Origin: Alistipes sp.
GTDB lineage: Bacteria > Bacteroidota > Bacteroidia > Bacteroidales > Rikenellaceae
Assembly (NCBI GenBank): GCA_017629035.1
Contig: JAGBXX010000015.1
Coordinates: forward strand, 91,739 to 155,738
Direction of reading: 5' to 3'
DNA length: 64,000 nucleotides
In this document: positions 34,153 to 43,781 of the stretch, one piece after another
Layout of the letters: every line of letters starts with the position of its first letter
How positions within the stretch are numbered: the first letter of the stretch is position 1
The notes under the pieces: generated by a model
The model's input: the letters and a program-made list of their open reading frames with translations, nothing else
The model's database searches: none
Told to the model about the DNA's origin: nothing
Made by a program: the position numbers and the translations under genes

Positions 34153-36138
34153 TTACTCGCCAATCTTAGCCTTGCGTGAGTGCCAGATGAAGTATGCGAT
34201 GATTGCTGCATACATCACAATGCCGAGATACTCAGCACCCGAGCCACCTGCCCAGCCCTCGAGCTGGAGATTAAGACCTGCAAATGCAAGGATAGCGCTC
34301 ACAACGCCCATCAAAGCACCACCAGCGATGAAGCCCGATGCGATGAGTGTACCACGGTTGTTGTTAGCCTTAGCCTGCTCAGCGTTCTTATGACGGTTAA
34401 CAGCCCATGCTACAAGACCACCTACTACGAGTGGTGCGTTGAGCTCCATAGGAATAAACATACCGAGTGCAAATGGGAGTGCTGGGAGCTTGATGAAGGT
34501 GAGCACAAGTGCGATAACTGCGCCAATGCCGTAGAGCAACCATGGTGTAGCGCCACCAGTCATCAAAGGCTTGATAACAGCTGCCATAGCGTTAGCCTGA
34601 GGAGCTACAAGAGCATTCTCGCCAACAAAGCCGTATGTCTTGTTCATGATAATCATAACACCTGCAACAGTTGCTGCCGATACAAATGTGCCGACAAACT
34701 TCCATGTCTGCTGCTTTTTAGGTGTTGTACCGAGCCAGTAACCAATCTTAAGGTCGGTGATAAAGCCACCAGCCATAGACAACGCTGTACAGACCACACC
34801 ACCAATCACAAGGGCTGCAATCATACCGCTCTGACCCTCAAGGCCGATTGATACAAGAACAAGTGATGAGAGAATCAATGTCATAAGTGTCATGCCCGAT
34901 ACTGGGTTAGAGCCCACGATAGCGATAGCATTAGCTGCAACGGTAGTAAAGAGGAATGCGATGACAAATACGATAAGAAGGGCGATGATTGTCTGGAACC
35001 AGTTGTTCAACACACCAAACTGGAAGAAGAAGAGTGTTGCAACGAGTGCCGCAATGATTACAGTCATGATAACCTTCATAGAGATATCCTGCTGTGTACG
35101 TGGTTCAACAGTAGCTGCCTTCTTGCCACCGAGCTCGTTCTTAGCCAACGACAATGCCGACTTGATGATGCCTGCCTGGCGGATGATGCCGATAAGACCA
35201 GCCATAGCGATACCACCAATACCGAGTGGACGACCAATCTCACGGAAGATACCCTCTGGAGTGTTGAGCTCAGAGGGGTTGATACCCATACCTGTGAGCG
35301 TGTCGCCGATGGTTGCTGGATCGAACATAGTGAGGAGTGGGTTAACCAAAGGAATAACCACAAACCATACAAGAGCCGAACCACCAGCAATAATCAAGGC
35401 ATACTTCAAACCGATGATGTAGCCAAGACCGAGAACGGCTGCTGAGGTATTGATACCGAGTGTAAGCTTAGCATTTGCTGCCAAGGCCTTACCCCAACCC
35501 CACATCTGTGTAGAGATCGAAGATACCCACGCACCGAATGTCGACACGATAAAGTCGTAAAGACCACCGATAAGACCCGCTACAACGAGAATCTTAGCCT
35601 GTGAGCCACCCTTCTCGCCCGATACGAGCACCTCGGTAGTTGCTGTAGCCTCGGGGAATGGATACTTGCCGTGCATCTCCTTAACGAAGTACTTGCGGAA
35701 AGGAATCATAAGCACGATACCGAGGATACCACCAAGAAGTGATGAGAGGAATACCTGGTAGAACTGTGCATCGAGGCCGAGGATGTAGAGCGCTGGGAGT
35801 GTGAAGATAGCACCCGCAACGATAACACCCGATGATGCACCGATACTCTGGATGATTACATTCTGGCCGAGCATGTTCTTACCGCCACGCATCTGACCAA
35901 GACCAACGGCGATAATCGCAATAGGAATTGCCGCCTCGAATACCTGGCCAACCTTAAGGCCGAGGTATGCTGCCGCAGCCGAGAAGATTACTGCCATGAT
36001 GATACCTACTGTAACTGAGTAGGGAGTTACCTCCTTAGGTGTAGAGTCGGCCGACATGATTGGCTGATACTCCTCGCCTGGCTTGAGCTCGCGATAGGCG
36101 TTCTCCGGAAGTGAAGTTTTAGGTTGTTCGTGTGTCAT
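34153..36138 (-). CDS. OPT-family oligopeptide transporter
   Basis: A 661-residue polytopic membrane protein with about 15-16 hydrophobic helices. KEVTPYSVTVGIIMAVIFSA near the N-terminus, the KYPFPEATATTEVL loop, and NPVSGMTLMTLI all fit the OPT/YSL superfamily. Bacterial members are thought to move peptides or metal chelates, and the substrate here is not determined. pepT lies next to it downstream, which fits uptake then cleavage of small peptides. It has a good promoter at 36179-36210. Confidence 0.88.
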   Translation of the reverse strand: MTHEQPKTSLPENAYRELKPGEEYQPIMSADSTPKEVTPYSVTVGIIMAVIFSAAAAYLGLKVGQVFEAAIPIAIIAVGLGQMRGGKNMLGQNVIIQSIGASSGVIVAGAIFTLPALYILGLDAQFYQVFLSSLLGGILGIVLMIPFRKYFVKEMHGKYPFPEATATTEVLVSGEKGGSQAKILVVAGLIGGLYDFIVSTFGAWVSSISTQMWGWGKALAANAKLTLGINTSAAVLGLGYIIGLKYALIIAGGSALVWFVVIPLVNPLLTMFDPATIGDTLTGMGINPSELNTPEGIFREIGRPLGIGGIAMAGLIGIIRQAGIIKSALSLAKNELGGKKAATVEPRTQQDISMKVIMTVIIAALVATLFFFQFGVLNNWFQTIIALLIVFVIAFLFTTVAANAIAIVGSNPVSGMTLMTLILSSLVLVSIGLEGQSGMIAALVIGGVVCTALSMAGGFITDLKIGYWLGTTPKKQQTWKFVGTFVSAATVAGVMIIMNKTYGFVGENALVAPQANAMAAVIKPLMTGGATPWLLYGIGAVIALVLTFIKLPALPFALGMFIPMELNAPLVVGGLVAWAVNRHKNAEQAKANNNRGTLIASGFIAGGALMGVVSAILAFAGLNLQLEGWAGGSGAEYLGIVMYAAIIAYFIWHSRKAKIGE

Positions 36139-36178
36139 AATGATATAGTTATTAAAATTTTGTACGTGTACAATAGCA

Positions 36179-36210
36179 CAAAGATAACAAAAATATCAAA
36201 ACTACACAAA
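36179..36210 (-). promoter_or_regulatory. promoter of the OPT transporter gene
   Basis: On the minus strand TTTG, 20 bp, TATCTTTG, about 40 nt before the ATG. Confidence 0.7.
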
Positions 36211-36261
36211 GTGTAGAGCAAAATTTTCAATAAAGTTAGAATCAGCCACTCTAAAAACGAC

Positions 36262-36316
36262 AAAAGCAACAAGAGTGACGACGGGCCTTGGCGCCACAAT
36301 CATCACTCTTATTGCT
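36262..36316 (-). terminator. terminator of thiL
   Basis: Stem with AGCAA, AAGAGTGA and their complements around a G/C-rich loop, followed by TTTTG on the minus strand. Confidence 0.6.
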
Positions 36317-36355
36317 TATCCTCGTGGGGTATATCTACAAGCGAAATCCCCGCTA

Positions 36356-37384
36356 CTATCTATCGAAGGCCTGAGCCTTGAGGGCGATACCCTCGCCATC
36401 GGGTGTAACGAGAACAACACCTGCCTCCTCGCGAGTAATATGGCCAATTACATCAACAAGACCAAGGGCCATAATCTTCTCCTGCATATCGATAGGCACA
36501 GTGAACATAAGTTCGTGATCCTCACCACCATTAAGAGCCGCAATAACAGGGTCTATATGCATCTCCTCGGCAAGCTCCGTTGTCTGTCGAGCAATAGGAA
36601 TACGTTCAAGATATATTCTTGCGCCACACTGCGAAGCAAGGCAAATCTGACGCAAATCCGAAGCCAACCCATCCGAGAGATCAATCATAGATGTTGGGCG
36701 AATACCCTGCTCCTCGAGAGCCTTCAACACATTCTGTCGAGCACGTGGCTTGAGGTAGCGCTCGAGAAGATACTCATGGCCTGCGAACTTAGGCTCAGGA
36801 TTAGCTATATCCTTCAACACACGCTTCTCACGCTCGAGCAGATGCAGACCCATGTAGGCAGCACCGAGGTTAGAGGTGATGCAGATAAGGTCGTGCTCCT
36901 TAGCGCCCGAACGATAGACCACACTCTCCTTCTTAGCACGGCCAACAACCGATATATTGATAATAAGACCATTCATCGAGGCGGTAGTGTCGCCACCAAC
37001 GATATCGACACCGAGCTCCGCACAAGCAGCCTCCATACCCTCGTACAACTCATCGAGAGCCTCGACCGAGATCTTTGCCGATACTCCGAGCGAGATGACA
37101 ATCTGCTCTGGGCGACCATTCATCGCTAAAATATCGTTCACACCACGCACCACAACCTTGTAGCCCAGGTGCTTAAGTGGGAAGTAGCTAAGGTCGAAGT
37201 CGACACCCTCGGTGAGCATATCGCTCGAGAGCAGAAGAACCTCATCGCCCAAATCGATGACCGCAGCATCGTCGCCAGCAGCCATAAGAGTGGAGTTATT
37301 ACGCTTAGAAAGAGGCTTTGTGAGGCGGTTAATAAGGCCGAACTCACCGAGCGCAGCAATCTCAGTACCTTTAGTCTTATTCAT
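36356..37384 (-). CDS. thiL: thiamine-monophosphate kinase
   Basis: A 342-residue PurM-like kinase that makes thiamine diphosphate from thiamine phosphate. Markers are LGEFGLINRL, GDDAAVIDLG (metal-binding), SSDMLTEGVDFDL, VNDILAMNG, DIVGGDTTAS, MIDLSDGLASDL and LNGGEDHELMFTV. All expected aspartates are present. It stands alone, and its promoter overlaps that of the divergent adk gene. No TPP riboswitch is visible upstream. Confidence 0.94.
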   Translation of the reverse strand: MNKTKGTEIAALGEFGLINRLTKPLSKRNNSTLMAAGDDAAVIDLGDEVLLLSSDMLTEGVDFDLSYFPLKHLGYKVVVRGVNDILAMNGRPEQIVISLGVSAKISVEALDELYEGMEAACAELGVDIVGGDTTASMNGLIINISVVGRAKKESVVYRSGAKEHDLICITSNLGAAYMGLHLLEREKRVLKDIANPEPKFAGHEYLLERYLKPRARQNVLKALEEQGIRPTSMIDLSDGLASDLRQICLASQCGARIYLERIPIARQTTELAEEMHIDPVIAALNGGEDHELMFTVPIDMQEKIMALGLVDVIGHITREEAGVVLVTPDGEGIALKAQAFDR

Positions 37385-37406
37385 AGGTCTATTTTAAAAA
37401 TTTTTG

Positions 37407-37437
37407 CAAAATTACTTTTAAGATTGGAAAGTTGCAA
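37407..37437 (-). promoter_or_regulatory. thiL promoter
   Basis: On the minus strand TTG, 20 bp, TAATTTTG. Its footprint overlaps the adk promoter. Confidence 0.55.
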
Positions 37438-37454
37438 AAAAAAATATAACTTTG
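37424..37454 (+). promoter_or_regulatory. adk promoter
   Basis: TTG, 20 bp, TAACTTTG, ending 45 nt before the ATG. Confidence 0.65.
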
Positions 37455-37498
37455 CCTCAAATTTTTTGAAACAAACAATTACTAAACCAACAATATTT

Positions 37499-38071
37499 AT
37501 GCTTAATATAATACTTTTCGGCGCACCAGGCTGTGGTAAGGGTACTCAGGCACAGCGTCTAGCCGAGCACTACGACCTCTACCACATCTCTACTGGCGAG
37601 GTTATCCGCTCGGAGATTGCTCGAGGCACAGAGCTTGGTCGTAGCATGGAGGGTTACATCTCTCGAGGCGAGCTTGCCCCCGACTCAATCGTCGTAGAGA
37701 TGGTGCGTGACTATATGAGCACCCACTCGGACAAGGGTTGTATTTTTGATGGTTTCCCCCGCACAACAGCTCAGGCTGAGATCTTTGACACAATGCTCCA
37801 GGAGATCGACTCAAAGGTTGATGTAATGATATTCATGGATGTTCCCGAGCAGGAGCTCGTGAAGCGCATCTTGCTCCGTGGCAAGGACTCAGGCCGCAAG
37901 GACGACGCTTCGGAGGAGGTTATCCGCAACCGTATCGAGATCTATCGCCAGCAGACAGCTATCGTTGCTGACCACTATACCAAGCAGCAGAAATACTCTG
38001 AGATCAATGGTCTTGGTACCATGGACGAGGTATTCGAGCGTCTGTGCAAGGTTATCGACAGCAAGCGATAA
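37499..38071 (+). CDS. adk: adenylate kinase
   Basis: A 190-residue nucleotide kinase that balances AMP, ADP and ATP. The P-loop GAPGCGKGT is at residues 8-16, with TGEVIR, the DGFPRTTAQ segment and an RGKDSGRKDDA lid. The lid is the short type without zinc cysteines. An in-frame reading could extend upstream to 37169, but it would run through the promoter and the thiL start, so ATG 37499 is the start. A terminator-like hairpin follows before the TPM gene. Confidence 0.96.
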   Translation: MLNIILFGAPGCGKGTQAQRLAEHYDLYHISTGEVIRSEIARGTELGRSMEGYISRGELAPDSIVVEMVRDYMSTHSDKGCIFDGFPRTTAQAEIFDTMLQEIDSKVDVMIFMDVPEQELVKRILLRGKDSGRKDDASEEVIRNRIEIYRQQTAIVADHYTKQQKYSEINGLGTMDEVFERLCKVIDSKR

Positions 38072-38091
38072 TTTGACCAAACAAAGTGAAG

Positions 38092-38133
38092 TAAAGAGCG
38101 AGTCGGTATGCAATATTAACGGCTCGCTTTAGT
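38092..38133 (+). terminator. probable terminator of adk
   Basis: Stem GCGAG/CTCGC extended by A/T pairs with a 2-nt bulge and followed by a short T-rich stretch. Confidence 0.5.
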
Positions 38134-38149
38134 TATATATATGTATTAT

Positions 38150-39061
38150 ATGAGACGTTTTATCATCATACTCATTCTCTCTCTCAGCCTTGCGGCAGGT
38201 GCCAAGGCCGAGGGCTACAGCGTGAATGATATTGTAGACGTACAGACCGAGAATCGCTACCGCTTTGTGGTAAACCAAGATGGAATATTATCTTCCGAGG
38301 CAGTCGCAACACTCGACTCGTTGTGCTACTCGTTGCGCCATCGTGGCATTGCGCAGGTATCGATCGTTGCACTCAACAACATCGGATATCCACGTGATCC
38401 TCACGAGTTTGCAATGAAACTATTTAGCAAGTGGGGCGTGGGTAACGAGGAGCGTGACAACGGACTGGGAATCCTGCTAGTTAAGGATATGCACGAGATA
38501 CGCTTTGTGACGGGATATGGCCTTGAGGGTGTACTCCCCGACGCTCTATGCGTGCGTATTCAGCGCCAATTCATGCTTCCCCACTTCCGCAACGAGGACT
38601 ACTCTACAGGTATGGTCGAGGGTATGCGAGCTATCGACCAGCTACTCACGGGTGGCGAGCTCGACCAGGGCCTAAACGACGACTACGAGGAGGAGGTAGA
38701 CATTGTATTTGTGATGATAATCATAACACTACTCATTATCCTCCCACTGCTCATGGTGATTATAGGCGAGCGCAAAAGGTTGAGGTGCCCCAACTGTGGC
38801 AAGATAGGACTGCGCAGTGTTGAGAAGGTCGTTATAAAAGATACCAGAACAGAGCGCATAACCGTGGAGCGCCTTGTATGTCCACACTGCGGCTCGGAGC
38901 ATAAACGCACAAGCCACGAGGATAAGCACCCCGGTGGCATGGGTGGTCCGATGTTCTTCGGTGGCATGGGCGGTTTTGGTGGCCGTGGCATGGGCGGAGG
39001 CTTTGGCGGAGGCTTTGGCGGCGGCTCGTTTGGTGGCGGTGGCGGCGGCTCACGCTGGTAA
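38150..39061 (+). CDS. TPM-domain (YgcG-like) membrane protein with zinc ribbon and Gly-rich tail
   Basis: A 303-residue exported membrane protein. A signal peptide (1-20) is followed by a TPM domain at about 25-165, including SKWGVGNEERDNGLGILLVK and IRFVTGYGLEGVLPD. One transmembrane helix (about 187-210) comes next, then two CPxCG knuckles (CPNCGKIG, CPHCGSEH) forming a zinc ribbon. It ends in an extreme Gly/Phe/Met-rich tail. The TPM-LemA pairing with the following gene is well known and suggests a shared membrane function, still undefined. ATG 38150 is chosen; 38141 is also possible. Confidence 0.85.
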   Translation: MRRFIIILILSLSLAAGAKAEGYSVNDIVDVQTENRYRFVVNQDGILSSEAVATLDSLCYSLRHRGIAQVSIVALNNIGYPRDPHEFAMKLFSKWGVGNEERDNGLGILLVKDMHEIRFVTGYGLEGVLPDALCVRIQRQFMLPHFRNEDYSTGMVEGMRAIDQLLTGGELDQGLNDDYEEEVDIVFVMIIITLLIILPLLMVIIGERKRLRCPNCGKIGLRSVEKVVIKDTRTERITVERLVCPHCGSEHKRTSHEDKHPGGMGGPMFFGGMGGFGGRGMGGGFGGGFGGGSFGGGGGGSRW

Positions 39062-39092
39062 CAAAAGTGAAACACAATAAAAATATAATAAT

Positions 39093-39677
39093 ATGAAGAA
39101 CAAAGGTTTATGGATTTTCCTCGGCATATTGGCCGTGGTAGTAGTATGGGCCATTTCGGGCTATAACGGACTCGTTTCGAACGACGAAAATGTCAATCAG
39201 TCATGGGCAAATGTCGAGAGCGCATATCAGCGTCGCTCGGATCTCATTCCTAACCTTGTAAACACCGTGAAGGGTTATGCGGAGCACGAGCAGAAGACAT
39301 TGCAGGATGTAGTCGAGGCACGCAGCAAGGCGACATCGATCAGTATCGACGCATCGACAGCAACACCTGAGCAGATGCAAGAGTGGATGGCAGCACAGCA
39401 GGAGGTAGGCTCGGCACTCGGTCGCCTTATCGCCGTATCGGAGAGCTACCCTACACTTCGTGCTAATGAGAACTTCCTTGAGCTCCAGGCACAGCTCGAG
39501 GGCACCGAGAACCGTATCAAGGTTGAGCGTGACCGCTACAACGAGGCAGTGAAGAGTTACAACGTGAAGATTCGCCGCTTCCCAACAAACATCCTCGCAG
39601 GCCTATTTGGCTTCGACAAGCGCACGATGTTCGAGGCTCAGGAGGGTGCTGAGCGAGCTCCAGAGGTACAGTTTTAG
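39093..39677 (+). CDS. lemA: LemA family protein
   Basis: A 194-residue protein with an N-terminal membrane anchor (LWIFLGILAVVVVWAIS) and a helical-bundle domain outside. ENVNQSWANVESAYQRRSDL, PNLVNTVKGYAEHE and the later ERDRYNEAVKSYN are LemA signatures. The molecular role is unknown. It starts 31 nt after the TPM gene, its frequent partner, and ends at a strong terminator. Confidence 0.93.
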   Translation: MKNKGLWIFLGILAVVVVWAISGYNGLVSNDENVNQSWANVESAYQRRSDLIPNLVNTVKGYAEHEQKTLQDVVEARSKATSISIDASTATPEQMQEWMAAQQEVGSALGRLIAVSESYPTLRANENFLELQAQLEGTENRIKVERDRYNEAVKSYNVKIRRFPTNILAGLFGFDKRTMFEAQEGAERAPEVQF

Positions 39678-39694
39678 GAGTTAACACAAAAAAA

Positions 39695-39728
39695 ACGCAA
39701 GGGTGACTACAAAGTAGTCGCCCTTTTT
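39695..39728 (+). terminator. terminator of the TPM-lemA unit
   Basis: Stem GGGTGACTAC/GTAGTCGCCC with a 3-nt loop, A-run before and T-run after. The next promoter's -33 begins 1 nt beyond it. Confidence 0.85.
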
Positions 39729-39729
39729 G

Positions 39730-39760
39730 TTGTTTATAACCGAGAAAAAAACTATCTTTG
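39730..39760 (+). promoter_or_regulatory. promoter of the glucosaminidase operon
   Basis: TTG, 20 bp, TATCTTTG, directly after the lemA terminator. Confidence 0.65.
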
Positions 39761-39816
39761 CATATAAAAGCAACATGCGACTCAAAACTAACATATCATA
39801 CAAACCGATTAAGACA

Positions 39817-40854
39817 ATGTTAAGACTTAGTTCAGCGCTCAAAATCACCACAATAGCACTCGCAGCCATGCTCTGCAGCGAGAGCCTCATGGCACAGGGT
39901 AAGATGACACGTGACGAGTATATCGCCAAGTGGGCCGACGTGGCTATCGAGCACATGGAGATATATGGCATACCTGCAAGCATAACCATGGCACAGGCTA
40001 TCGTAGAGTCGGGCTCGGGAAATAGCGTACTCGCCCGCACGGCAAACAACCACTTCGGTATCAAGTGTGGCAGCAAGTGGACAGGCGCCAAGGTATATCA
40101 CGACGATGATGCCAAGGGAGAGTGCTTCCGTGCCTACACCTCGGCCGAGGAGTCGTTTGCGGACCATGCCGAGTTTCTGCACACACGTGAGCGCTACAAC
40201 TTCCTCTTCAGCTACGATACAGACGACTACATAAGCTGGGCCAAGGGACTCAAGCAGGCGGGATATGCCACAGCACCAACCTATGCCGAGGGTCTGATAA
40301 ACGTGATCGAGAGCGAGAAGCTCTACCTACTCGACCGCAAGAATGGTCGCAAGCTCTACGACGACTACATGGCCCAGAAGCTCGGCCTTGGCAAACCCAA
40401 GGAGCAGCCTAAGAGCGACATCACCCCTGAGAGTGAGGTTGCCGACCAGACACTGGCCTATGCCGACCGAGGCATCGACCCCAACAACTTCCGTGTGACG
40501 ATAAACTCGCACTGCGGATACAACGTATATCTGACAAACCGTGCCAACTATGTCATTGCACGTGAGGGCGACACCTACAAATCTATAGGCAAACTCTTTG
40601 AGCTCTCGCAGCGCACACTGCGCAAGTTCAACGACGCACCAAAGAGGCTGGAGCTCAAGGCTGGCGACGTGGTATATGTCGAGCGCAAGGCATCGCACTG
40701 GCGTGGCGAGGGACTCACACACCGCACAAAGAGGGGTGAGACACTCAGACTTATCTCGCAGATATACGGTATTCGCCTAAAGAGCCTCATGAAGCTCAAT
40801 AACCTGAGCGAGGATATCATGTTTGAGGGCGACGAGTTAATACGTCTTAGATAG
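39817..40854 (+). CDS. secreted glucosaminidase with two LysM domains
   Basis: A 345-residue peptidoglycan hydrolase. The signal peptide is residues 1-26 (ending SLMAQ). The glucosaminidase domain (about 30-180) has the catalytic Glu64 in MAQAIVESGSGNS, then NNHFGIKCGSKW and ECFRAYTSAEESFADH. Two LysM repeats follow, at about 235-285 (YVIAREGDTYKSIGK) and 298-345 (RTKRGETLRLISQIYGI). The start at 39817 gives a normal signal peptide; ATG 39775 is the alternative. It leads a unit with the unknown 226-residue gene and DPP IV. Confidence 0.9.
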   Translation: MLRLSSALKITTIALAAMLCSESLMAQGKMTRDEYIAKWADVAIEHMEIYGIPASITMAQAIVESGSGNSVLARTANNHFGIKCGSKWTGAKVYHDDDAKGECFRAYTSAEESFADHAEFLHTRERYNFLFSYDTDDYISWAKGLKQAGYATAPTYAEGLINVIESEKLYLLDRKNGRKLYDDYMAQKLGLGKPKEQPKSDITPESEVADQTLAYADRGIDPNNFRVTINSHCGYNVYLTNRANYVIAREGDTYKSIGKLFELSQRTLRKFNDAPKRLELKAGDVVYVERKASHWRGEGLTHRTKRGETLRLISQIYGIRLKSLMKLNNLSEDIMFEGDELIRLR

Positions 40855-40881
40855 TAACAACGAAAACTAAAACACAACGAT

Positions 40882-41562
40882 ATGAGCACTTTACGAGAGA
40901 AAATTCTTGAGTCGATAGTAAAAAAATCGACACTCAAGCAGCAAATTTTTGATAACACGTTCTCAACCTTCAACGACCTCAAGGAGACACTCTTCGAGAT
41001 GGCTTCGGAGATCGATGATGAGCTCGACGGCAAGCTCGACCGCCGTGTGCGTATCGAGTATCGTGACCGTGGTAAGTTCGAGGCACAGTTGCAAGTGGCA
41101 AGCGACATACTCATCTTCCAGATGCACACCGACATCTTTGAGTTTGACCACAACCACATAATCTGGCAGAACAACTATCTGCAGCAGGATAGAGATAACT
41201 CCTACATCGGCGTTATCAACATCTACAACTTCCTCTCGGACTCTATGAAGTATAACCGTAATGCCGACGAGGGATATCTCATTGGCCGCATATTCATCAA
41301 CCGAGAGAAGTGCTTCTGGGTGGAGGGTAAGCGTCAGACACTGGTGCGCCCCATGGCCTTTGGCACTCGCAAGATCGACCGCGAGGCTCTCGTGGCGATA
41401 ATCGAGACGGCGATAAACTATGCACTGAACTTCGACCTGCTGATGCCACCATACGAGGAGAATATACGTGTTACGGTGGATCAGTTCAACTCCAAGCTCG
41501 ACAACTCGAAGTTCACAACAGGTAAGCGCCTGAGCTACGACTTTGGCATGGACGACATTTAG
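40882..41562 (+). CDS. conserved protein of unknown function
   Basis: A 226-residue soluble protein that I do not recognise by name. There is no signal peptide or membrane helix. The N-terminus is helical and acidic (EMASEIDDELDGKLDRRV). A central alpha/beta part contains FQMHTDIFEFDHNHIIW and YIGVINIYNFLSDSMKYNR. The C-terminus has NYALNFDLLMPPYEENI. It lies 27 nt after the glucosaminidase gene and 61 nt before DPP IV, on the same strand, so it is probably cotranscribed. Composition and codon use match its neighbours. Confidence 0.75.
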   Translation: MSTLREKILESIVKKSTLKQQIFDNTFSTFNDLKETLFEMASEIDDELDGKLDRRVRIEYRDRGKFEAQLQVASDILIFQMHTDIFEFDHNHIIWQNNYLQQDRDNSYIGVINIYNFLSDSMKYNRNADEGYLIGRIFINREKCFWVEGKRQTLVRPMAFGTRKIDREALVAIIETAINYALNFDLLMPPYEENIRVTVDQFNSKLDNSKFTTGKRLSYDFGMDDI

Positions 41563-41623
41563 TCCCAAGCCTCAGGCATAGGCACCAAAATAGATTGGCA
41601 AAAAATTAAAAAACGATAGAATT

Positions 41624-43762
41624 ATGAGAAGAGTTTTCTTTAGCATCGTACTCTCAGCCATTGCACTCTCAGCCATGGCTCAGGTAAGCTACACCGAGAT
41701 GCGCAACCAGAACAGCGAGGCGACACCGCGATACATCGCACCAGCGTCGCTCACACCACTCCAGGGTACCGACAAGTTTATGAACTTCGACGGCGAGAAT
41801 GTCCTGCTCTACGACTACACCAACCCTCATGAGGGCGAGGTGGTATTCAAGTCAATGGCACCAAACCACTATGTGCTATCGTATAGCAAGTCGCCAGATG
41901 GCCAGATGGCTATCTACGAGGTATACGACAACGGCAACCCTCGCAAGGAGATATATCGTCACTCATACACCTCGATCTACTACATCGCCTGCCCTGATGG
42001 CTCTACAATCAAGATCGACGACGTGCGTGACATATCGTTCTCGCCCGACAGCAAGCACCTTGCTATGGCCTACAACAACGACATCTTCCTCTACAACCTC
42101 GCAACAAACGAGATCTACAATATCACCGACGATGGTAAGTGGAACCACATAATCAACGGTACCACCGACTGGGTTTACGAGGAGGAGTATGGCTTCACCA
42201 AGGCTTATGCCTTCTCGCCCGACGGCAAGGAGATAGCATACCTCAAGTTTGACGAGAGCCAGGTGCCTGAGTTCGAGATGATGCGCTTCGACCGCAAGCT
42301 CTATAACGAGGCTTACAGCTTCAAGTATCCTAAGGCTGGCGACTGCAACTCTATCGTGACACTCCACGTATACAACATCGAGACTCAGCAGACACGTCAG
42401 ATATTCACTGGCGAGCAGACCGACCAGTATATCCCACGCATCGACTACACCCCTGCTGGCAACCTCTTCTACTACCGTGTCAACCGCCTCCAGAACCACT
42501 TCGAGGTGATCATGGTCGAGAAGGATGGCTCGCAGAAGAAGATCTACGACGAGCAGGATGACCGCTACGTGGAGCGACCCAACGACTCAAACATCACCTT
42601 CATCGACGGCGACCGCTTCATCGTGCGTGAGGAGACCTCAGCAGGCTGGTTCCACCTCTACCTCCACTCTGTGGCTAAGGGCCGCCTCAGCGCAATCACA
42701 TCAGGTGAGTGGGAGGTGACAGAGATCGTGGGCATCTCGCCTAATAAGAAGACTATATACTATATGTCTACCGAGCATTCGCCCGAGGAGCGTCATCTAT
42801 ACTCTATCGGCGTGAATGGCAAAAACAAGCAGTGCTTGCTCTCGAAGCCTGGCTACTGGAGAGTATACCCATCGGCAAACATGAACTACTTCGCTGCCGA
42901 GCACTCAGCAACAGACTGCTACCCTACGGCTGCCGTATACAACACCAAGGGTCGCGAGGTATGCTCGCTCATGATCGACGAGCCTAACACCGAGGCTCCA
43001 GGCTACCAGCGCAACTACTACACCTTCACCACAGAGCGTGGCGACGAGCTCACATACTACCTCATCTACCCCGAGGATTTCGACTCTGCAAAGCGTTACC
43101 CAGTGCTCATGACTCAGTACTCAGGTCCTGGCTCACAGCAGATTGCCAACCGCTACACCTACGACTGGGAGGAGACATTGGCACGCAACGGCTACATCGT
43201 AGCATGCTGCGACGCACGTGGTACAGGCTTCCGTGGCGAGGAGTTCAAGAAGGTGACTTACGGCAACCTTGGCCACTGCGAGGTTGAGGATCAGCTCTCA
43301 TTTGCCCGCCACCTCGGCAGCAAGGAGTTTATCGACAACGAGCGCATAGGTATCTACGGCTGGTCGTTCGGTGGCTTCATGGCTCTGAACTGCGCACTCA
43401 AGGGTGACGGCATCTTCAAGATGGCTATCGCTGTGGCTCCAGTGACATCATGGCGCTACTACGACACTATCTACACTGAGATCTACAATGGTTTGCCACA
43501 GGAGAACCCTGCGGGATACGACGACAACTCGCCTATTACTCACGCAGAGCGTCTGAGCGACAAGACTCGTCTTATCATCATCCACGGTACTGCCGACGAC
43601 AACGTACACTTCCAGAATGCTATGGAGATGTGCCGTGCGCTGAACAAGGCGGGCAAGCAGTATGACATGATGGTATATCCCGACCAGAACCACTCTATGC
43701 GTCCACACGACATGACCAACGTACGTCAGAAGATGGTGGACTACTGCCTTGCAAACCTCTAG
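41624..43762 (+). CDS. dipeptidyl peptidase IV (S9B)
   Basis: A 712-residue exported serine peptidase that removes X-Pro dipeptides. A signal peptide (1-19) is followed by the eight-bladed propeller. The substrate N-terminus is held by the double Glu in DWVYEEEYGF near residue 185. The alpha/beta hydrolase domain has GWSFGG with Ser581, HGTADDNVH with Asp658 or Asp659, and DQNHSM with His690, so the triad is complete. The equivalent enzyme of Porphyromonas is periplasmic or surface-linked. It fits the peptide-use theme with PepT and OPT. Confidence 0.95.
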   Translation: MRRVFFSIVLSAIALSAMAQVSYTEMRNQNSEATPRYIAPASLTPLQGTDKFMNFDGENVLLYDYTNPHEGEVVFKSMAPNHYVLSYSKSPDGQMAIYEVYDNGNPRKEIYRHSYTSIYYIACPDGSTIKIDDVRDISFSPDSKHLAMAYNNDIFLYNLATNEIYNITDDGKWNHIINGTTDWVYEEEYGFTKAYAFSPDGKEIAYLKFDESQVPEFEMMRFDRKLYNEAYSFKYPKAGDCNSIVTLHVYNIETQQTRQIFTGEQTDQYIPRIDYTPAGNLFYYRVNRLQNHFEVIMVEKDGSQKKIYDEQDDRYVERPNDSNITFIDGDRFIVREETSAGWFHLYLHSVAKGRLSAITSGEWEVTEIVGISPNKKTIYYMSTEHSPEERHLYSIGVNGKNKQCLLSKPGYWRVYPSANMNYFAAEHSATDCYPTAAVYNTKGREVCSLMIDEPNTEAPGYQRNYYTFTTERGDELTYYLIYPEDFDSAKRYPVLMTQYSGPGSQQIANRYTYDWEETLARNGYIVACCDARGTGFRGEEFKKVTYGNLGHCEVEDQLSFARHLGSKEFIDNERIGIYGWSFGGFMALNCALKGDGIFKMAIAVAPVTSWRYYDTIYTEIYNGLPQENPAGYDDNSPITHAERLSDKTRLIIIHGTADDNVHFQNAMEMCRALNKAGKQYDMMVYPDQNHSMRPHDMTNVRQKMVDYCLANL

Positions 43763-43781
43763 TTTATAAGGTAAAAATCAC

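Noticed and set aside
34180-34851. 223-residue plus-strand ORF opposite the OPT gene
   Set aside because: Cys- and His-rich translation of the antisense of a membrane protein; no start context, and the minus frame has clear OPT motifs.
36275-37129. 284-residue plus-strand ORF opposite thiL
   Set aside because: Shadow of the thiL coding frame; no domain pattern and it covers the thiL terminator.
37169-37498. Long upstream extension of adenylate kinase
   Set aside because: The extension covers the adk promoter and the start of thiL on the other strand; MLNIILFGAPG is the normal beginning.
36241-37500. TPP riboswitch near thiL
   Set aside because: The region upstream of thiL is only about 110 nt, holds overlapping promoters, and lacks the conserved CUGAGA and thi-box core.
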